From positions 4,774,001-4,838,000 of the forward strand of contig JAWNGF010000004.1 in assembly GCA_037039685.1 (NCBI GenBank): a stretch of DNA of 64,000 nucleotides. The letters are read 5' to 3'. Shown here piece after piece: positions 1 to 9,646 of this stretch. The notes below the pieces were generated by a model. That model had not been told where the DNA came from, did no database searches, and was given only the letters and a program-made list of their open reading frames with translations. The translations under genes and the position numbers were made by a program. Numbering within the stretch: the stretch's first letter is position 1; every line of letters starts with the position of its first letter. Origin of the DNA: Ceratobasidium sp. AG-K (lineage: Eukaryota; Basidiomycota; Agaricomycetes; Cantharellales; Ceratobasidiaceae).

Positions 1-1
1 A

Positions 2-2522
2 TGGAAGGAACCAAAAACAGTCAAACAGGTTCAGGCATTCTTAGGATTTGCAAACTTCTACCAAAGATTTGTACCAAACTTTAGCTGTTTAGCAAAACCT
101 TTGACAACCCTGACAAGAAAGGATAACAAATGGAAATGGGAAAAGGATCAACAGGAGGCTTTTGAGGCCCTGAAAGCAGAAATTAGCAGGGAGCCAACAC
201 TTTGCCATCCTAACCCTGAGAAACCTCTTTTTCTGGAAACAGATGCAAGTGGAGTAGCAATGGGGGCAATCCTATCTCAAATACAAGACGATGGCTACCT
301 ACATCCTATAGCGTTCCTGTCAAAATCCTTCAATGAAGCCCAGCTCAACTACAACATCCATGACAAGGAACTTATGGCAATCATAGAATCACTGACACAC
401 TGGAGGTTATACCTTGAGGGAACAAAGGATCCGATCACTATCTACACCGATCATAGGAACCTACAGTTCTGGAAGGAAGCAAGAACGTTTAACTGTTGAC
501 ACGCAAGATGGCATCAAATACTGGCTTCCTACAACTTTGATATCATATACTGTCCTGGGATCCTTTCGTCTGAACCAGATCTGTTGTCAAGACGATTGGA
601 CCACAAGGATATTCCCACACCAGAACAAATTATGATATCCGCTGAAAAATTCAGAGGATTTATGGGGCAGTTGGACATGGACATTATGGCAACTATCAAA
701 GAAGCACAAGAAACTGATGAAGGACTGGCAAAAATCAAGGAAATCTGCAACTCAAGGGAAATGTTACCAAGAACCCTGCAACATAGTGCAAAGGATTACG
801 ACTTCAAAGAGGGACTAATATGGTACAAAGGGAAGATTTACGTCCCAGAAGATAAAGAAGCCAGACTGTCCATCATGCGACTACACCATGACTCAAGGAT
901 TGCAGGGCACCAGGGACAAGCCAGGACGTTGGAACTTATAGCAAGAAGGTACTTCTGGCCAGGGATGAAGCAGAGCGTAAACAGATATGTAGAATCCTGT
1001 GAAACCTGCCAACAAACAAAGGGATCAAAGTCAATAGTACCAATCAAGCCCTTAGAAATTCCAAAGGGTCCCTGGGAAGACATAGCTTTTGACTTTGTAG
1101 TAAAACTGCCAAGGTCCAGAGGGTCAGACAGCATCATGGTAGTGGTGGACCGCTTCTCAAGAATGGCGCATTTCATACCCTGCAAAGAACCTCACACGGC
1201 AAGCGAGTTGGCAAATCTCTTTGTCACAAATGTTTGGAAACTACATGGCTTTCCAAAAAGCACGATCTCAGACCGAGGAACTACTTTCAATTCTAAACTT
1301 ATGAAGGCCATTTACAAGAGAATTGGAACTAACCCAAGTTTCAGCACTGCCTACCACCCCCAGACAGATGGAGTAACAGAAAGAATCAACCAATGGATGG
1401 AAGGCTGGCTGCAATCCTGTGTCAACTACTGGCAGGATGATTGGGCGGACTTGTTACCAATTGCAGAATTCAGCTATAATCTGCAGAAGCACCATGTAAC
1501 AGGTAGTTCCCCTTTTGCAATAGTCTATGGCAGGGAACCATTGTGGAACATCTCATCAGAAGAAACAACGGTTCCTGAAGCAAACACCATTATGGAAAAA
1601 TGGTGTAACATCCACGACAATGCTATTGCATCAATGGAAAACCAAAGGCTCCCGGAGGAAGAACCAAAAAACAAGTACCAGGAAGGAGATCTAGTATGGC
1701 TGTTGGGAAGAAACATCCAAACAAAAAAGACCCTCAAAGAAACTGGATAACAAGAAGCACGGACCATTTGTGGTGAATCAGAAGATAGGATCACACGCTT
1801 ATGAGCTCAATCTACCAGCAACAATGAGGGTGCACCCTGTTTTCCACATCGACTTGCTCAGACCTTACATAGAAGACACAGAACAAAGGGCGGAAGATTT
1901 TGGTCACCTTTCAAAGATCATCAAGGAGCTTCTACGCCGACACCCTGAGGCTCCCACGCCATCTAACTACATTCCAGGAAGGATAAAAGGCAGAGGGGGT
2001 GTAGTCGGAAGTGACATCTGCAAAGCTTGCAACTACTCCAAAACACACTACCAGCTCTATGCTTTAAATCTTCTCTGCTCTCCACCATGCCTGCCGTCAC
2101 CCATGCCATCATCTCCAACAACCTCACTCGTGTTCTTGAAGGACCTGCCTTTGCCACAGCAAGGATCCTTGATGCTGGAGCCGCCCTCCACGTCTTCAAA
2201 AGGGCGCAGCAAAGCTCCGGCAGAATGCACTTTAGGGTGTTGGACAATGTATTGCACTCAGACCTGGGAGAATTCCAGTGGGTCGGAAAGAAATGGCCAA
2301 CACACATGCAGCTCCTGCGAAAGGATATATACGTTTGTCGGGGATGCGCCGTGTTCCAGGTCTTGGAGGTCATCCTCCTCTCCACCCATATGCTTGGAGT
2401 CGTTGAATGGGGACAAGAAGGTGCATACTCGAGCAAGTGGGTGCCAGGATACAACGGGAGACAACCAACGCTCCAACCTAGGTGGAATGATGCCTGGGAT
2501 ACCAACTACGAGAGGGATCTGA
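2..2522 (+). pseudogene. Gypsy pol fragment (RNase H-integrase) with a stop and a frameshift
   Basis: Reading frame 2 is open from the window edge to a TGA at 497-499, continues in the same frame to a stop at 1750, then shifts to another frame that ends at 2522. RNase H acidic residues are visible in LETDASG, DKELMAI and YTDHRNL. After the stop come a connector, an HHDSRIAGHQG/CETCQQ zinc-binding motif (H2C2), and the integrase core with FDFVVKLP, SDRGTTF and a Glu in the VTERINQW region. The segment ending HPVFHIDLLRPY is the usual Gypsy post-integrase motif. The frameshift lies in a run of six A at 1723-1728. No chromodomain is evident after it; past about 1990 the frame loses recognisable similarity and overlaps the next ORF. 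Not functional as it stands. Confidence 0.88.
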
Positions 2523-2851
2523 GCAACTGGAAGATGGAGAGGGGAAGGTACCAGAAGGAGAAGTTTGAATGGGCACCAAACTGGTGGAAGTGGGAGGAGG
2601 CAGACGTGTCGGCATGGAAGGAGACGGAGCTGGATGTGCAACAATGGGATGAGGAGTTTGTAGATGCCCAGAAGAGGGTTTTGGACTGGTCCAAGGCTGA
2701 CTGGACGAAGGAGGAGATGTGGGAAGAGTGGGAGAGGTTCTTGGACAAACCAGGTAACACTGTTTTCAATCCCATTGATTTGACCTTCAATGAGGACGAG
2801 GGGCTGGAAGAACACTTGCTTGCAAAAAGCAAGAATTGCAAGATCCAGTAG
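2087..2851 (+). CDS. Accessory ORF of the Gypsy element, Trp-rich, unknown function
   Basis: The first ATG in this open frame is at 2087 and gives 254 residues, ending 42 nt before the 3' LTR. I recognise no domain. The N-terminal part (MPAVTHAIISNNLTRVLEG...) is mixed hydrophobic. The C-terminal half is unusually rich in Trp, Glu and Lys, with Trp recurring every few residues (for example WAPNWWKWEE, DWSKADW, MWEEWERF), and is probably helical. It sits where some Gypsy elements carry an extra 3' ORF. It overlaps the degenerating tail of pol in another frame, so it could be a separate protein or be reached by frameshifting. It has no stop over 765 nt despite damage to pol upstream. Confidence 0.55.
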   Translation: MPAVTHAIISNNLTRVLEGPAFATARILDAGAALHVFKRAQQSSGRMHFRVLDNVLHSDLGEFQWVGKKWPTHMQLLRKDIYVCRGCAVFQVLEVILLSTHMLGVVEWGQEGAYSSKWVPGYNGRQPTLQPRWNDAWDTNYERDLSNWKMERGRYQKEKFEWAPNWWKWEEADVSAWKETELDVQQWDEEFVDAQKRVLDWSKADWTKEEMWEEWERFLDKPGNTVFNPIDLTFNEDEGLEEHLLAKSKNCKIQ

Positions 2852-2893
2852 AGCCCATCCAGGTCCCCTAGACAGACTCTTAGGGGGGAGTAA

Positions 2894-3332
2894 TGTCGTG
2901 AGCCAGCTCCCTCCATCGGACTCGCCTGTTTCTGCCTTTGTGTTGTGTTACGTCCCCGTTTGCTGTGTTGCCACCTTCTTGTGGTTATCCTGTTACATTG
3001 TGTAACGCAGCTGTGCTTTGTACGAGTCATGTCTGTTCATACAGCATGACTCACATGGACACTCCTGACTGGCTTGTATGTATGACTCGTGCGGCTGCGC
3101 CTTGTATGACTCAGCCGTCTTCTCAATATATATAGAGGACCAACAAGCCTGGCAACCCCAGCTTGTTTTGTCTCATCAAAACATCCCCTCTGAGTGACAC
3201 TCAGAACCACCCCTACCCTCGAGAGCCTACAGATGCTTAAGTGTGTTGAGGTTCAAGAGGTCACTTAGGTCTTAGTGCTGTCCACTCTCCATCGCGGCTT
3301 GTCTCATAGCCACCAAGAAGAAGCTTACGACA
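2894..3332 (+). repeat. 3' LTR of the Gypsy element
   Basis: The LTR is 439 bp, begins TGTCGTGAGCC and ends CTTACGACA, so the termini are the inverted repeat TGTCGT/ACGACA. It follows a purine-rich tract (CTTAGGGGGGAG) about 3 nt upstream, which is the expected plus-strand primer. It matches a second LTR at 3727-4184 over almost its whole length. The flanking target duplication cannot be checked because the 5' LTR is outside the window. Confidence 0.92.
3127..3134 (+). promoter_or_regulatory. TATA box within the LTR
   Basis: TATATATA followed by GAGGACC lies about 205 nt before the LTR end, with the same motif at the same place in the solo LTR (about 3979-3986). This is the likely core promoter (U3/R boundary region) of the element. 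Position and conservation between the two LTRs support it; the transcription start itself cannot be seen. Confidence 0.5.
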
Positions 3333-3726
3333 TATACTGGGTTGCAAGCATGGACTCACTCCAGCTTGCTTTGCCTCGTCATCTCTCCCCTCAGAGTGCA
3401 CTCTAAGTCCCAAAGGCCTTACAGCCTTTGTCTCTCATCTAAGTGGGCCTTTGGCCATCATCAGTATCAATGCTAAGGTTGCACTAGCAACTTAGCAAAT
3501 GGTCTAAGGAGCCTATAGGGCATATCGAGGCCAGTCCCTGCAACTAAGGCAAGAACGGTCACTGTCATTGGTCAACCAACATAGAGGGTTGCAACAACCA
3601 TCAATTTGCTCTACATTTCCCACTCAACGCCTCCAATTAGAAGTGAAGTCGACAACCTTGGAAGTGATGTGCAGGATAAGCAAAAAGGGAGCAAAACCTG
3701 AGTTGCTGGTGGAATGGAGTGCGTGG
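3333..3726. other. Spacer with a decayed LTR-like stretch and one flank of the duplicated F-box upstream block
   Basis: About 3360-3420 (AGCTTGCTTTGCCTCGTC and following) resembles the interior of the neighbouring LTRs and may be a decayed LTR fragment. From about 3600 to 3726 the sequence matches 16,660-16,780, upstream of F-box gene 2. No gene is seen. Confidence 0.5.
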
Positions 3727-4184
3727 TGTTGTGAGCCAGCTCCCTCCATCAGACTCGCCTGATTGTCTCACTCGCCTGTTTCTTCCTTTGTGTTGTGTTT
3801 CTGTTTCTGTCTGCCATGTTGCCACCTCCTTGTGGTTATTTCTGTTACACTGTGTAACGCGGCTGTGCCTTGTACAAGTCATGTCTGTTCATATAGCATG
3901 ACTCATATGGACACTCCTGATTGGTAGACTGTTGTGACTCATGTGGCTGCGCGTTGTATGACTTGGCCACTTTGTGAATATATATAGAGGACCAACAAGC
4001 CTGGTAACCCCAGCTTGTTTTGTCTCATCAAAACATCCCCTTTGAGTGACACTTAGAACCACCCCTACCCTTTAGAGCCTACAGACACTTAAGTGTGTTG
4101 CGGTTCAAGAGGTCACTTAGGTCTTAGTGCCGTCCACTCTCCCTCGCAGCTTGTCTCATAGCCACCAAGAAGTAGCTTACAACA
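3727..4184 (+). mobile_element. Solo LTR with 5-bp target-site duplication
   Basis: A 458-bp LTR begins TGTTGTGAGCC and ends CTTACAACA (terminal inverted repeat TGTTGT/ACAACA). It is clearly related to the LTR at 2894-3332. It is flanked on both sides by CGTGG (3722-3726 and 4185-4189), a 5-bp target duplication. There is no internal coding sequence, so it is a solo LTR left by recombination between the two LTRs of a full element. The homologous block upstream of F-box gene 2 (about 16,770-16,790) lacks it and serves as an empty site. Confidence 0.93.
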
Positions 4185-4926
4185 CGTGGGTTGACGGATC
4201 ATATGGACCAAAGAAGTACAATGTTGCACTGCACAAAGGGCCTAGGAGGGTGGATGAACACAACGCAGTAGGAGAATGAATGTTGATAGAGTATTTGGAA
4301 TGGGCTATGCATGCTAGATACTCTCTTGAGGTTTTTGGAATGAATATATTACAGTTAACGTTTTCAGGTCCAGAGTAACCTGGGGGCCTAGAGTCATCAG
4401 AGTTGTTGAATTTCCAACTACATCGGCACCTACATTGCCTTGGCTGTTCATACCGACTCTGACCTTGACACTGCAACGCAGCTATAACCACAATACGCAT
4501 CAGTTTCACCATGGTAAGAGAATAAAATCTGACTCCAAGCCTAAGTCTCATTCTTTTGATCTTGGCTGAGAGATTGCAACACACAGCAAGCCGAGTTCAT
4601 ACTCATGGGATGACACAGCCTCCTAACTTTGGTTCATCAGAACCCATGTCCGCAACTGGGATCAACAATCAAACACGGCCAATCCAAACCCCGGGTGATG
4701 CACCCGAGAGGGGCTCACACTACAAAGGATCAAACAATGACATTTGGTACCACCGGGCACTGAAACCCCCGTAGTTACTTTGAATGTCCATTAGCGCAAC
4801 TCACACCCAGTGCTAAATTTATTCACATCCTGACAGAATTCAAAGCGCTCTCGATTAATACAGTCAAGGCGATTAGTATATATTTGACAGGAACTACAGA
4901 GTCCCCCCAATACTACGTATTGTGCC
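4185..4926. repeat. F-box upstream block, copy 1
   Basis: This non-coding stretch matches 16,780-17,504 upstream of F-box gene 2, with shared landmarks such as TGCACTGCACAAAGGGCC/TACTGCACAAAGGGCC and CATCCTGACAGAATTC. Its last ~200 nt also match the sequence just upstream of F-box gene 3. The block was therefore copied with the gene. The segment presumably holds the F-box promoter and 5' UTR. Confidence 0.75.
4877..4884 (+). promoter_or_regulatory. TATA-like element of F-box gene 1
   Basis: TATATATT sits 42 nt before the ATG at 4927. The same octamer is found at the matching distance before F-box gene 2 (17,455-17,462). Copy 3 has a weaker version (CTATATCTTTG). The conserved position suggests a core promoter with a very short 5' UTR. 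Confidence 0.4.
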
Positions 4927-6719
4927 ATGTCGTCCAAAGCTCCCAGCGATCATCCGTGTCTCCGTGTTTTTGCGGTTCCCGAACTTGCACATCAAATATG
5001 CAGCCTCGTACCAAAATCAACCAATGCTAACCTTCTGCGTACCTGCCGCTTGCTCTTCCACGAGCTCTGTCAATACGTATGGGAAAATACCAACGCCATT
5101 GTCGACCTTGTATCAATGATACCCGGTGGTGGGGTCGTTGAATTCGGCGATGAGCTTTTGATGCCGTGCTTCGTGAGTTCTCAGCAGCAGGATCCCTCTA
5201 GATTTAGATTGATGTTGATACACGAAAAAAGGTTATGAGGTTCCCGAGTCATCTGGATCTATCTCGACTTGGACTTTACGCTCCTTTCGTCAAACATCTA
5301 GAAATACCAATCGGCCAGTCCCCAACCGACGAATACGAAAACTGGGACGACTTCCTGGCGTGCGTCCGATCCACACCCCTCCTTCCAAACTTGGAGCATA
5401 TTCATGTTTTCATCTGTGGTGCTGAGGGAGGAATTCCGAAGGATTCCGCCATTTGGATATCCACCTTTTTGTCACCTTCCTTGCTTAGCTTTAGCCTCGA
5501 CCGGCATAGCAGCTGGCGCCGGATATTTGGTGGAATAGACTACCTGTGCATGGATCTCATGCTTAACCACGGCATCTTGGAGGAGATTTCCCAAAGGTGC
5601 CCGCGTATCCAATCACTAGAAATGCCCCCTGTGGACTTTGGTCTGTACAAGGACCAGAGAAGATGGGCGGGACGCAGCCGTATAGAAGTTGTTAACCCCA
5701 ACAACTCTTTGCCCTCTCCTGATACTTGTACCGCCATTTCCCGACTCCAGCAACTTCGTACTCTATCAACTACTCCGCTCTTTTTGGACAACGACATGCT
5801 ACTATCCCTTTCCCAGCTCCCGTTGCTAGAACATCTTTCCGTTCACAGCATTCTCTATGGTCGAAAAGTGCACGCGACTGACGTCCAGTTACCAGACCGT
5901 TCCTTCCCCTCACTCCGACATTTAAAGATGTGCAAAATTAGCTGGGAGACGATTCGGAATATCACTCGCCAGAAGTCAATTTGGCAAGGTCTACACACCC
6001 TGCAAATCCAAGGTTTTGATCCATATATATCGTCTGACCCAGAGCAAGACCTGCATATATGGTCCAGCATTATCCCGAGCATCGCGGATCATGGCCCAGC
6101 TTTGACGAGTCTGAGCCTGTCTGGTGCTTTCCAGCAAACCGTTACCCCCCGACTGGTCGATTCTCTGAAGCGTTTACCCTTGACCAAGTTATCTCTAGCT
6201 TCGCTCGACGGTACTCAGCCCGACTGGATTAACATAGTTCACGGACTTCCTCTCGTTGAAACCCTTACCGTTGAGGTTTATTCCGGTGGGGTTCTTCCCT
6301 CGGACCTCGGTACTATTTTCGCATTCATGCCACGACTTTCCAGACTGTCGTTGCCCACGAATTCCGATTTTGTCAGTCGAATTCCAACAGTCGTGACTTC
6401 GTCACGACCGTGCTCACTGGTTCATGTGTATCTCGAAACCAACTTCCATCTTGCACGAGATCCAAGGGAAGATGCTGAGGCTGTAGCAAGGTCAGACAAG
6501 TCTATGATTCCCATCTGGAGTTGCAGAGACTGACGGATTATTGGCAGGTTCCTCTACACACTGAGGCCGAACACAACATATGGACCTGGAGGATATACGC
6601 CTGGGCTCTTTAACAGGGTCTCGGGCTATTGGGAAAATCCAATGAACACTGAGATTATCAATGAGACCTTGTCGAGGCTCCGGGAAGGCCAGTGGGTCGG
6701 GTCTGCTTTGAGAGTTTGA
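4927..6719 (+). CDS. F-box protein 1 (F-box plus leucine-rich C-terminal region)
   Basis: Three exons: 4927-5172, 5232-6490 and 6548-6719, giving 558 aa. Introns are GTGAGT...AAAAAG (59 nt) and GTCAGA...GGCAG (57 nt, with a CTGAC branch-like site). Both boundaries are conserved in the two paralogs at 17.5 and 21.3 kb, which is why the apparent frame break at 5232 is read as an intron. Residues ~10-55 (VFAVPELAHQICSL...CRLLFHELCQYVW) fit a fungal F-box, the Skp1-binding module of SCF ubiquitin ligases. The rest is leucine-rich with irregular LRR-like strands (LEHLSVHSI, SLRHLKMCKI, LTSLSLSG) and probably binds the target. The C-terminal exon carries a conserved PGGYTPG...ENPMN stretch. It lies ~3 kb upstream of NWD1 in the same direction. 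No lesion is seen; the substrate is unknown. Confidence 0.85.
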
Positions 6720-9646
6720 AAGGCTACTGACCAGTCCTCATAATAGAATATGACAAGCTGTTTTCGAGCCGAACCACGCTGGACTGGTTTTGACTGAGTA
6801 CATTGCGCTAGCGACGAGGGATAAGCCAATGCATGTAGTAACAACTCAACCGGGCTCACATAAGAGATGAGACTGAGTAAGCGGGTGGTTTTGGATATAG
6901 ATACAAATACATCTATGAATTATATTTGTACCCGGGCACCTCGCTCTATCCATTCTATAGAACATGGGTGTTCCGGACTGGCTGCGGCGCATACAGGCAG
7001 AGCCAGGTCGTCCCTGGGCACCCTGACCTCTGGTTACGCAACGAGGTCATCTTCAAAAACCATGGTCGAGTCGTCCACCATAGCACTCCGCCGGACATAT
7101 CGATGGTGACTTGCACGCGCCTCTTGTATGGCAAAATCCCACCCGTAAACCTCAACTCTCGTACTCGATGTGTTTGACGACCTCGGTCTTCATGGACGAA
7201 CCCGTGTCGTGTTCTCTATGGTCACCGTGTTCTGATCCGATCTGACTCACATTGCCTGGGCTCCTGTCAGCTGGGAAGCCCATTTATTACCTGAGAATAA
7301 GGTTGATGAAATTACATTTAACCCTTCAACAGTGACCGGTAAGTAATGAGCTACCGCATTGTCCGCAGCCAAGCTTAAGCGAGACTAGCGCGTGCTACTC
7401 CCACTTGTACATCCAGCAGCTTGCCATTCCACTCCCCCCAGGGGTGTTTCTTCCTCCCTCGCCAGTCGCTCCACTCTCCCCATTATGGCGCTGGGAAGGC
7501 TTGCCTATCGAGTTTCGGGTTATTAAAGGTGGCATCACCGATGATACCTCGATCTAGTTCATAAAAACTGCGGTGAAGGCGGGGGTGTTAAGCTCTTCGA
7601 GTTCCTGGTTGAGGTTAAGGGGTATGTGCACTTGTATACTCATAAGTTAGTCCTGATACTCATCGTGTATAACGGACTGGAAACTGGAGACCTAATACTG
7701 GTCACCGTTATGGCCTTACGATCAAATGGAGCCATCCAGACAGGAAACCAAGGACTGCCATCAATGCGCCCGGTATACTGCTAGGTGAGCGGTCCGAGAG
7801 GTACCGACCTACCCGCATCGGACTCGCAACACTTCCGGTCAAGATAAGAAGTAGGTGGAGGTCCGGAGAGGGACTTTGGCGGGATGACCCCGGCTTGCGG
7901 GGGGTAAGATCGAATCGTCAGCAAAACCCAAGAATCTCGTGTGGTCTCGGGATCAATGGGAGGTGCTCGTCGAGCTCGTGGCGGCTCCTAAGCGCTCCTG
8001 ATGGCTCGCAAGCAATCAAGAGCGAAATGCGCGCTCATCTTGCGAGGGCTCACGAGACATCACAAGCGCTTGGGAGCCAGACGAGCACCTCCCCTGGATC
8101 CCGAGTCCCCACGAGACGGACGAGATTTTGAGCTTTTTGTAGAGATGCCCATTGGCTGCGTGCATGTAGAACCGTACCGATGTTATACATGTTATTACCA
8201 ATAACGGCCGTCGGTCCGCCCGCAAATCCAGAGAGATCATGCGACCAGCGGCTCGTATTATAGGAGCTCTGGGAGCCTATACGCTGAGACATGGACACCA
8301 CCTTCAAAGCCTCAAAAGGTCAGCATCGGAGCACGCATCCGCTGATCCAACAGAGGATGTGATAAACTAAGCCCAGGTAACGTAACACAATGATTTTGAT
8401 TCACAACTTGGCGCGATCCATCAACGCGCCACCATCCACCATCCACCTGAGCACCTTCCGTTCCGAGAACAGCGACAGCCCCATGATACTAATGCCGAGA
8501 TCGGACTTATCTCAGTCCCGTGGCGAGGGTGGTTCCTTTGTTTGGCACCATCCTGACTTGGGCGATCGAGGAGATGTGCTACACCAATAGTTCGACGCTG
8601 TTGGGATCTGCCTTTCGAACGGGAGGGCGCAAAGTCGAAAATTAGCATGGGCGGATGTAGAGCCCATTTTCAATTCTGGTTCTCGATACAGGCGGGTGGT
8701 CTCTGATTTTGCCTGCGTCGGACGCTAACGATCGTCACCGAGCTGTGCCCAATAACGTGTGCGATGCCATCACCATTGATGCCCTCAAAGGCGCCTTCTC
8801 ACATCTCTAGTGGCGAGCCTAGACGGACAACACGCTATGCAGGCCAAGGCGGGTCTGGAGGAATGGGGACCGAGGGAAGGGGACCAAGGCAGATTATTCC
8901 GGGGACTCGCGGGCAAGTTTGGATATTGATGAGATAGAGTTTGAACTTGCTGCTCACTCACTTGTGTAGCTTGGATATAGAGAAACACAACTCGTGTGGT
9001 TCCTCACCGGATGGCGGATCGACCTAGCCAAAGCAATAGAGGTGGAGGGAACCAGTGCCTGCCGAAGTCGTGTTTCTCCGTGGTCGAGAATCGGTGCTAG
9101 CCAAATTCTTGCACGGACTCGGGCGGTACTGGTACCCGGGAGTAAGTCTTGAGCTCAAGCTGTTTGAGTGTTGGAGGGTACACTTGGCTTTCGTTTGCCA
9201 TGGGCCTCCGCTGATCTGCTACGAGATATTCTGCGTAGTGAGCCTCTCCGCTCGCTCACGAAGGGCTGCGCGTTACCCGAGCGTTTGAATATGCGTCTCA
9301 GAGTCGGGGCACCCATGTTGCACTTGCTCCCTCATTGACATATACCATTGGAAATTGTATTTTATGCTTTGGAATTGAACCTCTATTCATCCTGTCACCT
9401 AATTGACCGTCGCGGAATAATATCAATTCTGGAATACAGCACTAGGCTTGTTAAAAACCATGCCTATTTCTTACTTGCGGAGCCCGGGTCGATGGTGGGT
9501 GGTGAGGTCTAACGCTACGAATCCACTCTACCACGACCGTCGAATAAACGTCCAGGGATGGCGCTTCGAGGGTCACCTGACCCTGAGATGCCTGGATGGG
9601 TTTATCAGGACCAGCTGGCGCCCTTGACCATCGTCTTTTGATCAAG
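6720..9646. other. Long non-coding interval between F-box 1 and NWD1
   Basis: The first ~400 nt (6720-7120) match 19,280-19,690, downstream of F-box gene 2, so they belong to the duplicated block. The rest has only short ORFs without recognisable similarity. An imperfect inverted repeat lies at about 7935-8120 (separate entry). The last few hundred bases should contain the NWD1 promoter, but no clear TATA box was found. Confidence 0.6.
7935..8120. repeat. Imperfect inverted repeat (foldback), arms ~80 nt
   Basis: The left arm (about 7935-8022, containing GGGAGGTGCTCGTC and CCTAAGCGCT) is the reverse complement, with mismatches and small gaps, of the right arm (about 8035-8120, containing AGCGCTTGGGAG and GACGAGCACCTCCC). 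The loop is about 12-15 nt. The transcript would form a long hairpin. It could be a decayed MITE-like foldback element or a small-RNA-producing hairpin; the sequence alone does not decide. Confidence 0.6.

Larger units (their letters stand above)
1..3332 (+). mobile_element. Ty3/Gypsy LTR retrotransposon, 3' part
   Basis: The window opens inside a Gypsy-type element. The order seen is the reverse transcriptase C-terminal end, RNase H, H2C2 zinc-binding region, integrase core, a Gypsy-type post-integrase segment, an additional ORF, a polypurine tract (about 2880-2890) and the 3' LTR (2894-3332). RNase H before integrase with no intervening domain is the Ty3/Gypsy order. The gag, protease, most of the RT and the 5' LTR lie outside the window. 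The copy is lightly damaged (one in-frame stop, one frameshift), so it looks like a fairly recent insertion. Confidence 0.93.

Noticed and set aside
5224..5240. Possible programmed -1 frameshift at the A-run in F-box gene 1
   Set aside because: F-box 2 has the same frame change without the A-run, and all three copies have a good donor (GTGAGT/C) and acceptor, so it is a 53-59 nt intron.
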